Assembly (NCBI GenBank): GCA_030643145.1 | Contig: DAOWMJ010000116.1 | Coordinates: forward strand, 1 to 6,340 | Direction: 5' to 3' | Length of the DNA stretch: 6,340 bases | From: Candidatus Latescibacterota bacterium | GTDB taxonomy: Bacteria > Krumholzibacteriota > Krumholzibacteriia > Krumholzibacteriales > WJIX01 | Shown here: positions 1 to 6,295 of the stretch, piece by piece | Layout of the letters: each line of letters begins with the position of its first letter | Position numbering within the stretch: position 1 is the first letter of the stretch | Notes under the pieces: model-generated | What the model saw: only the letters and a program-made list of their open reading frames with translations | Told to the model about the DNA's origin: nothing | The model's database searches: none | Program-made: the position numbers and the translations under genes

Positions 1-1512
1 ATCGATCCCCTGCAACTGGATCTTAATCTGGTCACCACAACCCTCCACCGCAACTTTGCAATGAAGAACCTGGTTCTGCCTATTGACATCAAGGATGGAT
101 ACCTGACCGTAGCATCTTCGCATCCATTAAACCTTGAGGTTATGGACGATATCTCCAGGGTCAGCAATTTAAAAATAAAGACAGTGCTTAGCTCGAAAAG
201 CGATATTATAAAACTGCTGAATGAATTTTTCGGTTTTAAACGTTCCATTGCTGCGGCGGAAGACATGTTTACAGGATCAACTATTGATATAGGCAACCTG
301 GAACAGTACGTTAAACTGAAAACAGCAGACGAACTTCCATCTACGGATCAGCATATTGTAAATGCTGTAAACCATATACTTATCTACGCATTTGAGCAGA
401 AGGCAAGTGATATACATATTGAGCCTAAAAGAGAAACAGTAATGGTGAGGATGAGGATTGACGGCGTATTGCATACAGTCTATCAGCTTCCCCGGAAAGT
501 TCATAATGCCATAGTCAGCAGGATAAAAACTTTGGCCAGGCTGAATATGGCTGAAAAAAGAAGACCCCAGGACGGCCGGATAAAAACGGATAAAGGCGGG
601 GTGGAAGTGGAGATACGAATATCCACTGTTCCTGTTGCATTTGGCGAAAAAGTTGTAATGAGGGTTATGGACCCTGAGGTGCTTTTCCAGGATTTAGACG
701 GTCTGGGCTTTACGCCAACGGACTTGGAACGTTACAACAGGTTTGTAAGCATGCCCCATGGAATTGTGCTTGTCTGCGGCCCAACAGGAAGCGGAAAATC
801 GACTACGCTTTATTCAACTCTTCGCAAACTTTCCACGTCGGAAAAAAATGTTGTAACCGTAGAAGATCCTATAGAAATGGTACACGAGGATTTTAACCAG
901 ATTGCAGTTCAGCCGGTGATAGATATTACCTTTGCCAACATATTAAGAAACATATTAAGGCAGGATCCTGATATCATAATGATTGGAGAGATGAGGGATC
1001 TGGAAACGGCCAGGAATGCGGTTCAGGCCGCACTTACAGGGCACCTTGTGTTATCAACACTCCATACAAACGATGCTCCCACTTCAATAACACGACTTTT
1101 GGACCTTGGAGTACCGGCGTATCTTATTCAGGCCACCGTGGTCGGCATTTTAAGTCAGCGACTTGTCAGGAAGATATGCAATTATTGTAAGGAGTCTTAT
1201 GAAATAGATGCGTTGGAACTGGCTCGTATGGGCATAGAAGTGGGCAAAAAAGGCAAGGTCAAAATAAGCCGGGGAGCAGGCTGTATAAGATGTCGCAACA
1301 CCGGATACCGCGGCAGGATCGGAATATTCGAAGTGCTTCCTTATAGTGAGTCGTTGAAGAAGATGACGACTGCAGATACGGATATTGAGAAAATAAAAGC
1401 CCAGGCCAGAGAAGAGGGGATGGCTACCCTGCGTGAAAGCGCAATCAGAAAACTACTTGAGGGTATAACAACTTACCAGGAAGTCCTACGAGTAACCTGG
1501 GAGAATCTATAA
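1..1512 (+). CDS. GspE/PulE/PilB-family type II secretion / type IV pilus assembly ATPase (5' partial)
   Basis: Cytoplasmic hexameric ATPase of the family that powers pseudopilus or type IV pilus assembly. The frame is open from base 1, and the 20 codons before the first ATG (base 61) continue the N-terminal MshEN/T2SSE_N fold (LVLPID, then HPLNLEVMDD), so the true start is upstream; 503 residues are visible. Numbered from the ATG at 61: RIDGVLH at 132-138, RPQDGRI at 168-174, Walker A GPTGSGKST at 240-248, Asp box VTVEDPIE at 265-272, Walker B region DPDIIMIGEMRD at 302-313, His box with HLVLSTLHTND at 328-338. A four-cysteine zinc site is intact (C373, C376, C408, C411), followed by GYRGRIGIFEVL. 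All catalytic boxes are present, so it should be active. GspE and PilB cannot be separated here: the usual neighbours (gspD/F/G, pilC/T) are not in view. It is probably the last gene of its operon, because the next gene is convergent. Confidence 0.95.
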   Translation: MDPLQLDLNLVTTTLHRNFAMKNLVLPIDIKDGYLTVASSHPLNLEVMDDISRVSNLKIKTVLSSKSDIIKLLNEFFGFKRSIAAAEDMFTGSTIDIGNLEQYVKLKTADELPSTDQHIVNAVNHILIYAFEQKASDIHIEPKRETVMVRMRIDGVLHTVYQLPRKVHNAIVSRIKTLARLNMAEKRRPQDGRIKTDKGGVEVEIRISTVPVAFGEKVVMRVMDPEVLFQDLDGLGFTPTDLERYNRFVSMPHGIVLVCGPTGSGKSTTLYSTLRKLSTSEKNVVTVEDPIEMVHEDFNQIAVQPVIDITFANILRNILRQDPDIIMIGEMRDLETARNAVQAALTGHLVLSTLHTNDAPTSITRLLDLGVPAYLIQATVVGILSQRLVRKICNYCKESYEIDALELARMGIEVGKKGKVKISRGAGCIRCRNTGYRGRIGIFEVLPYSESLKKMTTADTDIEKIKAQAREEGMATLRESAIRKLLEGITTYQEVLRVTWENL

Positions 1513-1516
1513 TATG

Positions 1517-1666
1517 AGCGCTTCGCTTGAAGATCGCTACGCTTGAGGAGCACTTCGTTTTAGGCTTTAAATCCACCGTAGGCTCTTCAAGGCCGTTAGG
1601 CCGCTCCTTAAGTCATGAAGTGAAGCTCTTCAAAGCCCGAAGGGCTGGTCTTTAAACGAAGTGCTC
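1517..1666. repeat. Cluster of nested inverted repeats between convergent genes
   Basis: The intergenic gap is packed with short dyads. Outer arms GAGCACTTCGTTT (1548-1560) and AAACGAAGTGCTC (1654-1666) are a perfect 13-bp inverted repeat. Inside lie GGCC-GTTA-GGCC (1591-1602), AGCCC-GAA-GGGCT (1634-1646) and TGAAG-CT-CTTCA (1621-1632). To the left, AGCGCTTC (1517-1524) can pair with GAAG (1529-1532) and CGCT (1535-1538) as a bulged hairpin. There is also a direct repeat: GGCTCTTCAAGGCC (1581-1594) and AGCTCTTCAAAGCC (1624-1637), 12 of 14 identical. No coding potential is evident. It could be a transcription barrier, a degenerate REP-like extragenic repeat, or both; copy number elsewhere is unknown. 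Confidence 0.6.
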
Positions 1667-1675
1667 TATTTTATT
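1548..1675 (+). terminator. Possible terminator for the secretion ATPase gene
   Basis: The outer 13-bp stem of the hairpin cluster closes at 1666 and is followed on the + strand by the T-rich stretch TATTTTATT (1667-1675), which overlaps the stop codon of the convergent LysM gene. The T run is interrupted and the enclosed loop is large, so this is not a textbook intrinsic terminator. On the - strand no T run follows the stem. Convergent placement makes a transcription-stopping role plausible. Confidence 0.35.
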
Positions 1676-2819
1676 CCAGCGGTGTACAGATTTTTGATCC
1701 AGGATCAATTTGTCTGTTCGTTGCGATTATATACACTGTTGATGTGGTTTTTTCAGTGTGAAGAACTATAAGCTTGCCAAAAATTACAGCATCAAGTGGG
1801 ATTTTTTTCCGTGATGCCTCACCTATCCTGCTTTTATCCTGATAAAAAATACTGTAATACTGGCCGGGTTTTACACCATCAACTTCACCCTTATTGATAA
1901 ACGCTGTTGTTCTATCTCCTATAAGAAGGTTATGTCTTTCTGCGACAATAATCTTCCCCAAAAGTCCTTCCATACTTTTTTGCTGCGCGATGTTTATAGA
2001 ACGTCTTTTGTAAGGTATAAGCTTGTCGTTAACCCCTATATTGCTGAAGGATCGGATAACTCTTGCTATTGCAAAGCGGGGCGCTGTATTTGTAATCTCA
2101 ACAATGCCTAAAAGTAAGTGCTGTATTCCTATGTATTTTCCGGTTGTTTCATCATAAATCGGCTCAAGGGTTCGATATACAGTGTATCTTCCGCCAGGAT
2201 TAAGAGAGTTGTTTTTGTTTTGGCTTACATAAACTATATCGCCTGTGCTTATAAGTTTTTTATCTTCTTTAACCTTAAAAATAAAGCCTTCCGGAGCAAG
2301 AGCTTTATTTTTTATAAAGCCAACCCTATCAATTGCAGGATACCGGTAGGTTTTTGATACAGGTTTTGCTTCAGGAATTTCCTGTGTCGTCATTTCCGGA
2401 ATTTCTTCAGGCTCAACTTCTATTGGTGGCGCTTTTGTTTCAATGGGCTTTTCTTCTATTGCCGGTCTGGCTTCTTTTTCAATATCCGTACGACGGAAAA
2501 GACGTATGCGCTGGCCGGGATAAATCAGGTGGGGATTGGCTATTTGAGAGTTATTACTCCACAAATCAGGCCAGAGATAGGGCGTGTCGGAAAAATTTTG
2601 TGAAAGATCCCACAGGGTGTCCCCCTTTTTGACTGTATAATAAAAGCCTGTTTCAGTCTCAACAACCTCTTCCTCAATGTTTGTACTTGAAACGGCTTCC
2701 GATGCCGTTTCTTTCTCTTCAGCACTGGCAGATAGAGGGAAAGCAAGAAGAGCTAAAATAAATATGGATATAAAGAAAACTATTTCGAATTTTTTCGTGC
2801 GGTCCATTATACGTTCCAT
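1671..2819 (-). CDS. Exported LysM-domain protein with two similar C-terminal modules
   Basis: A 382-residue exported protein predicted to bind peptidoglycan in the periplasm. Residues 1-33 form a signal peptide: charged start (MERIMDRTKK), hydrophobic core from about 12 to 29, and an ASA-type signal peptidase I site before EEKE. No lipobox cysteine is present. A single LysM domain spans about 59-107 (YYTVKKGDTLWDLS at the start, NPHLIYPGQRI at the end), with an insert containing WPDLW. A Glu/Pro-rich linker follows at about 112-155. Residues about 193-270 and 301-380 look like two copies of one beta-rich module (GD, a PG-x-YY/RY turn, a later LG or FGK strand, then a closing GD/GS-K). The start at 2819 is preferred because GGAG lies 8 nt upstream; Met5 is the only close alternative. 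The gene is monocistronic as far as seen, with its own promoter. Cell-wall association is from family knowledge; the specific role is unknown. Confidence 0.9.
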   Translation of the reverse strand: MERIMDRTKKFEIVFFISIFILALLAFPLSASAEEKETASEAVSSTNIEEEVVETETGFYYTVKKGDTLWDLSQNFSDTPYLWPDLWSNNSQIANPHLIYPGQRIRLFRRTDIEKEARPAIEEKPIETKAPPIEVEPEEIPEMTTQEIPEAKPVSKTYRYPAIDRVGFIKNKALAPEGFIFKVKEDKKLISTGDIVYVSQNKNNSLNPGGRYTVYRTLEPIYDETTGKYIGIQHLLLGIVEITNTAPRFAIARVIRSFSNIGVNDKLIPYKRRSINIAQQKSMEGLLGKIIVAERHNLLIGDRTTAFINKGEVDGVKPGQYYSIFYQDKSRIGEASRKKIPLDAVIFGKLIVLHTEKTTSTVYIIATNRQIDPGSKICTPLE

Positions 2820-2827
2820 GGTTGATT

Positions 2828-2831
2828 CTCC
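2828..2831 (-). promoter_or_regulatory. Shine-Dalgarno site of the LysM gene
   Basis: On the - strand GGAG (within CGGAGAATC) lies 8 nt before the ATG at 2819. This supports that start over the in-frame ATG four codons later. Confidence 0.7.
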
Positions 2832-2896
2832 GAATCTTATTGTTATCTCTTAAACTCCGTATCTTTTATTGGTGAACTTTTGAAAATATATTAATA

Positions 2897-2926
2897 ATAA
2901 TAACCTGTCTGGCATAGATTTGTCAA
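2897..2926 (-). promoter_or_regulatory. Sigma70-like promoter of the LysM gene
   Basis: Read on the - strand, a perfect -35 box TTGACA (2926-2921) is followed after 18 nt by TATTAT (2902-2897), 5 of 6 matches to the -10 consensus. Transcription would begin near 2890, giving a leader of about 70 nt. The surroundings are very AT-rich. The -35 box is about 24 bp from the edge of the inverted-repeat element, so the promoter appears to be outside that element. Confidence 0.65.
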
Positions 2927-2949
2927 GCTTTTCCATTATATCCAGGGTA

Positions 2950-3141
2950 TAACCTAAATTGAGCGATATTTTACTCGATCTGCGCCGATCTCTTGCGCAT
3001 AAAGGCTTTGCAAAAATCCTTCACATATTCACGGGTATGCACCCCAAGGGCATTTCCTACGAGGCTTCTGCGGTTTTTACAAATCCTTATGCATCAAGAT
3101 ATCAGCACATATCTTCGCAAAAAATCGCTCAACTTAGGTTA
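2950..3141. mobile_element. MITE-like long inverted repeat (about 190 bp)
   Basis: The ends are inverted copies: TAACCTAAATTGAGCGAT begins at 2950 and its counterpart ATCGCTCAACTTAGGTTA ends at 3141, with one mismatch in 18. The match continues inwards at lower identity with small gaps, so that about 68 nt on the left (2950-3017) mirrors about 69 nt on the right (3073-3141). About 55 nt of unpaired centre remain, containing a small ATG..CCC-CAA-GGG..CAT hairpin. The size, sharp ends and lack of a transposase fit a non-autonomous transposable element folded from two diverged arms. No clear target-site duplication is visible beside the ends, so the insertion may be old or the exact ends misjudged. 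An open frame crosses it but has no ATG start near its left end, shows no recognisable domain and simply follows the repeat, so I do not call it a gene. Confidence 0.7.
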
Positions 3142-3210
3142 AATCAGTATGTTCATGGATGGCTGGGTTTTGGCCTGGCCGTTTGAGAAACGTTGCAGGT
3201 AAGGGAAAGA

Positions 3211-3215
3211 AAGGA
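3211..3215 (+). promoter_or_regulatory. Weak Shine-Dalgarno site of the MoxR gene
   Basis: AAGGA lies 11 nt before the ATG at 3227, longer than the usual spacing. No stronger site is closer. The rest of 3142-3226 shows no convincing promoter or hairpin. Confidence 0.4.
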
Positions 3216-3226
3216 TCGTAAGAATT

Positions 3227-4210
3227 ATGGAAATACAAGAGTTAACTGAACGGATAGAGCAGAAAAGTGTAGCTGTCAGGATCGTTGTAACTGAGCTGGA
3301 AAAGGTTATTGTTGGTCAAAAGAATCTGATTGACCGGCTTTTGATCGGTATGCTTTGTGACGGGCATCTTCTGATTGAAGGGTTGCCAGGACTTGCAAAG
3401 ACAACTGCTGTAAAGCGGCTGGCATCTATTATTGATTTAAGTTTTCAGAGAATCCAGTTCACTCCGGATCTCCTTCCGGCTGATATTACCGGAACCCAGA
3501 TTTATCGGCCGGATACGTCTAAGTTTGAGGTTAAGAAAGGACCGATATTTCATAATATAATTCTGGCGGACGAAATTAATCGGGCTCCGGCCAAGGTGCA
3601 AAGCGCTCTGCTGGAGGCAATGCAGGAGAAACAGGTTACGGTAGGAAACGAAACTTTTATGCTGCCGCTCCCATTCCTGGTGCTGGCCACCCAGAACCCG
3701 ATTGAGCAGGAGGGGACATATCCTCTGCCCGAGGCTCAGGTCGACAGATTTATGCTTAAGCTCAAGGTTACCTATCCGAACAGAGAGCAGGAGAAAGAGA
3801 TTTTAAAGAAGATGGGCGGGTCTTCGCCTGACACCGACGTTGACGCGGTAGTCGAGCCTTCCGATATAAAGAGACTCAGAAAACTGAATGACGAGATATA
3901 TATGGACGAAAAGATCGAGGATTATATCCTGGATTTAGTGCAGGCTACAAGAAACCCTGAAGAGTACGGTCTTGAAATAAGCGATTTAATTCAGTATGGG
4001 GCTTCTCCCCGCGCAACTCTGTTTCTTGCCATGGCTTCGAGGGCTTATGCCTTTTTGCAGGGAAGGGGATACGTTACGCCGCAGGATATAAAATCGATAG
4101 GTATGGATGTATTAAGGCACAGGGTGATAATCACATATGAGGCGGAGGCTGAAGAAAAGGTACCTGAAGATATTGTGAGTTTAATCTTTGATAATGTGCC
4201 CGTGCCTTAA
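3227..4210 (+). CDS. MoxR-family AAA+ ATPase
   Basis: Cytoplasmic AAA+ ATPase of the MoxR family (about 310-340 residues; this one is 327). Members act as chaperone-like remodellers, commonly with VWA or DUF58 partners encoded next to them. Visible motifs: Walker A GLPGLAKTT at 52-60 (the AKT ending is typical of MoxR), a conserved FTPDLLPADITG segment at 78-89, Walker B IILADEINRAP at 111-121, sensor 1 ATQNPIEQEGTYPLPEAQ at 154-171 with N157, arginine-finger candidate R174 in VDRFM, and sensor 2 in GASPRA at 258-263 (R262). The C-terminal helical lid spans about 210-325. No key residue is missing. It leads a co-directional cluster; the DUF58 gene starts 80 nt downstream. The specific client is unknown, so no gene symbol is given. 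Confidence 0.96.
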   Translation: MEIQELTERIEQKSVAVRIVVTELEKVIVGQKNLIDRLLIGMLCDGHLLIEGLPGLAKTTAVKRLASIIDLSFQRIQFTPDLLPADITGTQIYRPDTSKFEVKKGPIFHNIILADEINRAPAKVQSALLEAMQEKQVTVGNETFMLPLPFLVLATQNPIEQEGTYPLPEAQVDRFMLKLKVTYPNREQEKEILKKMGGSSPDTDVDAVVEPSDIKRLRKLNDEIYMDEKIEDYILDLVQATRNPEEYGLEISDLIQYGASPRATLFLAMASRAYAFLQGRGYVTPQDIKSIGMDVLRHRVIITYEAEAEEKVPEDIVSLIFDNVPVP

Positions 4211-4257
4211 TCCTGTGGGAACTGGCCTATCGATCAATGAGACTGTTTTGTAAATCC

Positions 4258-4280
4258 TATTATTACAAGTATTAATAATA
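4258..4280. repeat. AT-only inverted repeat before the DUF58 gene
   Basis: TATTATTA (4258-4265) and TAATAATA (4273-4280) are perfect 8-bp arms around a 7-nt loop. The right arm ends 10 nt before the ATG at 4291, where no real Shine-Dalgarno sequence is seen. The stem has no G or C and would be weak as RNA. It could affect translation start or bind a protein, or be chance in AT-rich spacer DNA. Confidence 0.35.
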
Positions 4281-4290
4281 AAGTTCTATC

Positions 4291-5166
4291 ATGATTACGA
4301 AAGAATTGGCGAAAAAAATAAGAGCTCTTCAGATAACTACCAGCAGGGTGGTAAATGAAATCCTCGCGGGTGAGTATGGGAGTGTGTTCAAGGGGCGGGG
4401 AATGGAGTTTGACGAAGTCAGAGAATACCTTCCGGGTGACGATGTTCGATCGATCGACTGGAATGTAACCGCTCGTACAGGTATCCCCCATGTAAAGAGG
4501 TTTGTTGAGGAAAGAGAACTTTCGGTTATGTTTATCGTGGACCTGTCTGCTTCCGGAAATTTCGGCAGTGTAAATAAGCTTAAGAATGAAGTTGCGGCGG
4601 AATTATGCGCTTTACTTGCTTTCTCTGCGGTGAAAAATAATGACAAGGTTGGATTAATTCTTTTTACAGATCAGGTTGAAAAATATATTCCCCCGAAGAA
4701 AGGGACTACGCATGTTCTCAGGGTAATCAGGGAACTTCTTAATTTTAAACCCCGGAAGGCGAGGACGGATATAACCGGAGCCCTAGATTTTTTTGGAAAG
4801 GTGGCTAACAAAAAGGCTGTCGTTTTTCTGGTTTCCGATTTTATCGCTGAAGGATTTGAGAAGCGTATGAGTATAATCGGCAAGAAGCATGATTTAATAG
4901 CGGCGACGATTGTAGATCCGAGAGAAGTTGTACTTCCCGATGTAGGTCTTGTGGAACTTGAGGATGCTGAAACCGGCGAGATCGTTATTGTGGATACAGC
5001 AAGCGCTGGGGTCAGAAAAAAATATGAACATTTTAGCAGAGAACAATCCAAAGGATTCAAGAAGCTTTTTGCTTCAATGCGTATAGATCATATAGAGATC
5101 ATGACCGATCGCAATTATGTCCCCGAGCTTGTCAGATTTTTCAGGATGAGAGAAAAACGGTATTAA
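4291..5166 (+). CDS. DUF58-domain protein with VWA-like MIDAS motif
   Basis: A 291-residue protein of the DUF58 family, the usual genetic partner of MoxR ATPases. The diagnostic block is GRGMEFDEVREYLPGDDV (35-52) followed by RSIDWNVTART (53-63). A VWA-like fold follows, with a MIDAS metal site DLSAS at 84-88 (D84, S86, S88), a probable MIDAS threonine in ARTD (T159), and a probable metal-ligand aspartate in VSDF (D183). There is no signal peptide or membrane segment, so this is the short soluble type, unlike longer DUF58 proteins with N-terminal membrane helices; it should be cytoplasmic. The start is well fixed: an in-frame TAA lies only four codons upstream (4279-4281) and no other start fits between. 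The Shine-Dalgarno signal is poor, so expression may depend on coupling to the upstream gene despite the 80-nt gap. The biochemical role of DUF58 proteins is not established; adaptor or scaffold for MoxR is the usual inference. Confidence 0.94.
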   Translation: MITKELAKKIRALQITTSRVVNEILAGEYGSVFKGRGMEFDEVREYLPGDDVRSIDWNVTARTGIPHVKRFVEERELSVMFIVDLSASGNFGSVNKLKNEVAAELCALLAFSAVKNNDKVGLILFTDQVEKYIPPKKGTTHVLRVIRELLNFKPRKARTDITGALDFFGKVANKKAVVFLVSDFIAEGFEKRMSIIGKKHDLIAATIVDPREVVLPDVGLVELEDAETGEIVIVDTASAGVRKKYEHFSREQSKGFKKLFASMRIDHIEIMTDRNYVPELVRFFRMREKRY

Positions 5167-5173
5167 TCTGTAA

Positions 5174-5191
5174 AATCACAATGTTGTGATT
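5174..5191. repeat. 18-bp dyad between the DUF58 and SurA-like genes
   Basis: AATCACAA (5174-5181) and TTGTGATT (5184-5191) are perfect 8-bp arms with a 2-nt centre. Outside them TGTA (5169-5172) and TACA (5191-5194) extend the symmetry if a 2-nt bulge is allowed. It starts 8 nt after the DUF58 stop codon. No T run follows, so it is a poor terminator. It could be an operator, an mRNA processing or stability hairpin, or chance. Its half-sites are in the opposite orientation to a CRP/FNR-type TGTGA-N6-TCACA box. Confidence 0.4.
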
Positions 5192-5214
5192 ACAAAGTTA
5201 TATTTAAGAAGAAT

Positions 5215-5218
5215 GGAG
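5215..5218 (+). promoter_or_regulatory. Shine-Dalgarno site of the TPR/SurA-like gene
   Basis: GGAG lies 5 nt before the ATG at 5224, a short but workable spacing. It supports this start and suggests independent translation in spite of the 57-nt gap after the DUF58 gene. Confidence 0.6.
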
Positions 5219-5223
5219 TTCTT

Positions 5224-6279
5224 ATGGAAGAAAAATTAAATTTAACGCTGGATCGCGACAAAAAAGAGAAGGGGATCAATACGCGATTGGTATATTTTCT
5301 TTTGATTGTAACCATATTACTTGGAGGGTCAAATCTAGCTCTGTTTTTGACCAGCGGGTGGAAACCTGTTGCCGGAAGGAACAATCTTTCAGCAGACAGG
5401 CTTGAAGAACTGGCGCTTAAGCTCGAACGGCAGGACCTATTGCAGTCTGCCGCCGGGGTATGGCGGGAGTATCTCGCCGTATCTGATGTGGGAGAAAAAG
5501 AAAAGGCCACGATCTGGTACAGAATAGGAAAAATATATCAAGAAGGCGACGATTACCAGAACGCGCTGGAAGCCTATTATCATTCGGAGAGCTTTGCCGA
5601 AATTGACAATATTAAATCGGAACTTTCAAGAAGAACAACTGAATGTCTTGAAAGGCTTGGGATGTTCGCTGCCCTTCATGAAGAACTGCGGGAGAAAACC
5701 TCCGTTTCGGGAGAAAATAATGATGGAAAAGAGATAGTAGCGGAAATTGAAAATTGGAAAATAACAAAATCTGAGATGGAATCTTTGATCGAGAATGAAA
5801 TTGAGATTATGTTGAGCAATGTCGCTTCCAGTCTTACAGAAGAGCAGAGAATTGTGCAGAAAGAAAAAATGCTTGAGAATGCCTTTAACGCCAAAAACAG
5901 GTGGAGATGGCTCCAAAGCTATATAATAGAAGAATTGATCTATCGTGCGGCGATGGAAAAGAAACTGTATAAAGATCCTGATTACAAAAGAATTTCCCGT
6001 CAGGCGGAAAGAAAAATGCTCGTGCAGAGATTCCTCGACGGTGAGTACAATTCGAAGATTTCTATCAAGGAAGAAGATATGCGGGAATATTATAACGCGC
6101 ATAGAGAAGAATTCAAGGATGACGAAGGCGGACTAAAATCATTTGATGATGAGAAACAACAGATATACGCGAAGGTCAGAGAGCGGCAAGAGGCAGAGGT
6201 CCAGCGGGAGCTTATGGAGAAGTTGATGAATCGTTATGATGTTGTGATTTATAATCCAAAAATGGGTGAGTCAGAGTAA
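5224..6279 (+). CDS. Membrane-anchored TPR protein with SurA/PpiC-like chaperone region lacking the parvulin domain
   Basis: A 351-residue protein. A charged N-terminus (1-21) is followed by one hydrophobic helix at about 22-43, read as an uncleaved anchor with the rest in the periplasm. Residues about 55-150 are helical and TPR-like; the clearest unit is WYRIGKIYQEGDDYQNALEAYY (98-119, key residues W98, Y99, G102, Y105, A114, Y118). From about 171 the sequence resembles the N-terminal part of SurA/PpiC/PrsA chaperones: VAEIENWKITKSEME, long charged helices, then EEDMREYYNAHREEF (283-297). In family members with a PPIase, the roughly 90-residue parvulin domain would follow. Here only about a dozen residues separate this from the typical closing helix and strand (FDDEKQQIYAKVRER, 307-321, to YDVVIYNP, 338-345). 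So it should be a holdase-like or assembly factor without isomerase activity. The frame is intact and codon use looks like its neighbours. The assignment rests on pattern recognition; a different helical family is possible. Confidence 0.8.
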   Translation: MEEKLNLTLDRDKKEKGINTRLVYFLLIVTILLGGSNLALFLTSGWKPVAGRNNLSADRLEELALKLERQDLLQSAAGVWREYLAVSDVGEKEKATIWYRIGKIYQEGDDYQNALEAYYHSESFAEIDNIKSELSRRTTECLERLGMFAALHEELREKTSVSGENNDGKEIVAEIENWKITKSEMESLIENEIEIMLSNVASSLTEEQRIVQKEKMLENAFNAKNRWRWLQSYIIEELIYRAAMEKKLYKDPDYKRISRQAERKMLVQRFLDGEYNSKISIKEEDMREYYNAHREEFKDDEGGLKSFDDEKQQIYAKVRERQEAEVQRELMEKLMNRYDVVIYNPKMGESE

Positions 6280-6295
6280 GGCCGGGGTATATGTA

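Noticed and set aside
61..63. ATG at 61 as the true start of the secretion ATPase
   Set aside because: The frame is open to base 1, and the upstream codons continue the N-terminal domain, so this is an internal methionine of a gene cut by the window edge.
1517..1666. CRISPR array or tRNA-like structure in the hairpin cluster
   Set aside because: Repeats are degenerate and unevenly spaced with no uniform spacers, and no cloverleaf with tRNA landmarks is present.
2959..3186. Open frame of 75 codons crossing the inverted-repeat element
   Set aside because: It begins with TTG at the repeat end, follows the element's arms, has no Shine-Dalgarno site and matches no family I know; it is most likely a by-product of the repeat.
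4248..4275. Candidate promoter TTGTAA ... TATTAA before the DUF58 gene
   Set aside because: The spacing is 16 nt, the match is poor, and the implied start would leave almost no leader; AT-rich DNA gives such matches by chance.
4234..5060. Open frames on the - strand opposite the DUF58 gene
   Set aside because: They overlap a clear conserved gene, and their translations are low-complexity Ser/Thr-rich strings typical of antisense shadows.
5190..6102. Open frames on the - strand opposite the TPR/SurA-like gene
   Set aside because: Phe/Ser-rich shadow translations with no domains and no ribosome-binding sites of note.
5181..6249. Direct repeat ATGTTGTGATT at 5181-5191 and 6239-6249
   Set aside because: The second copy is inside coding sequence, and several 11-mers are expected to recur by chance in a window of this size.
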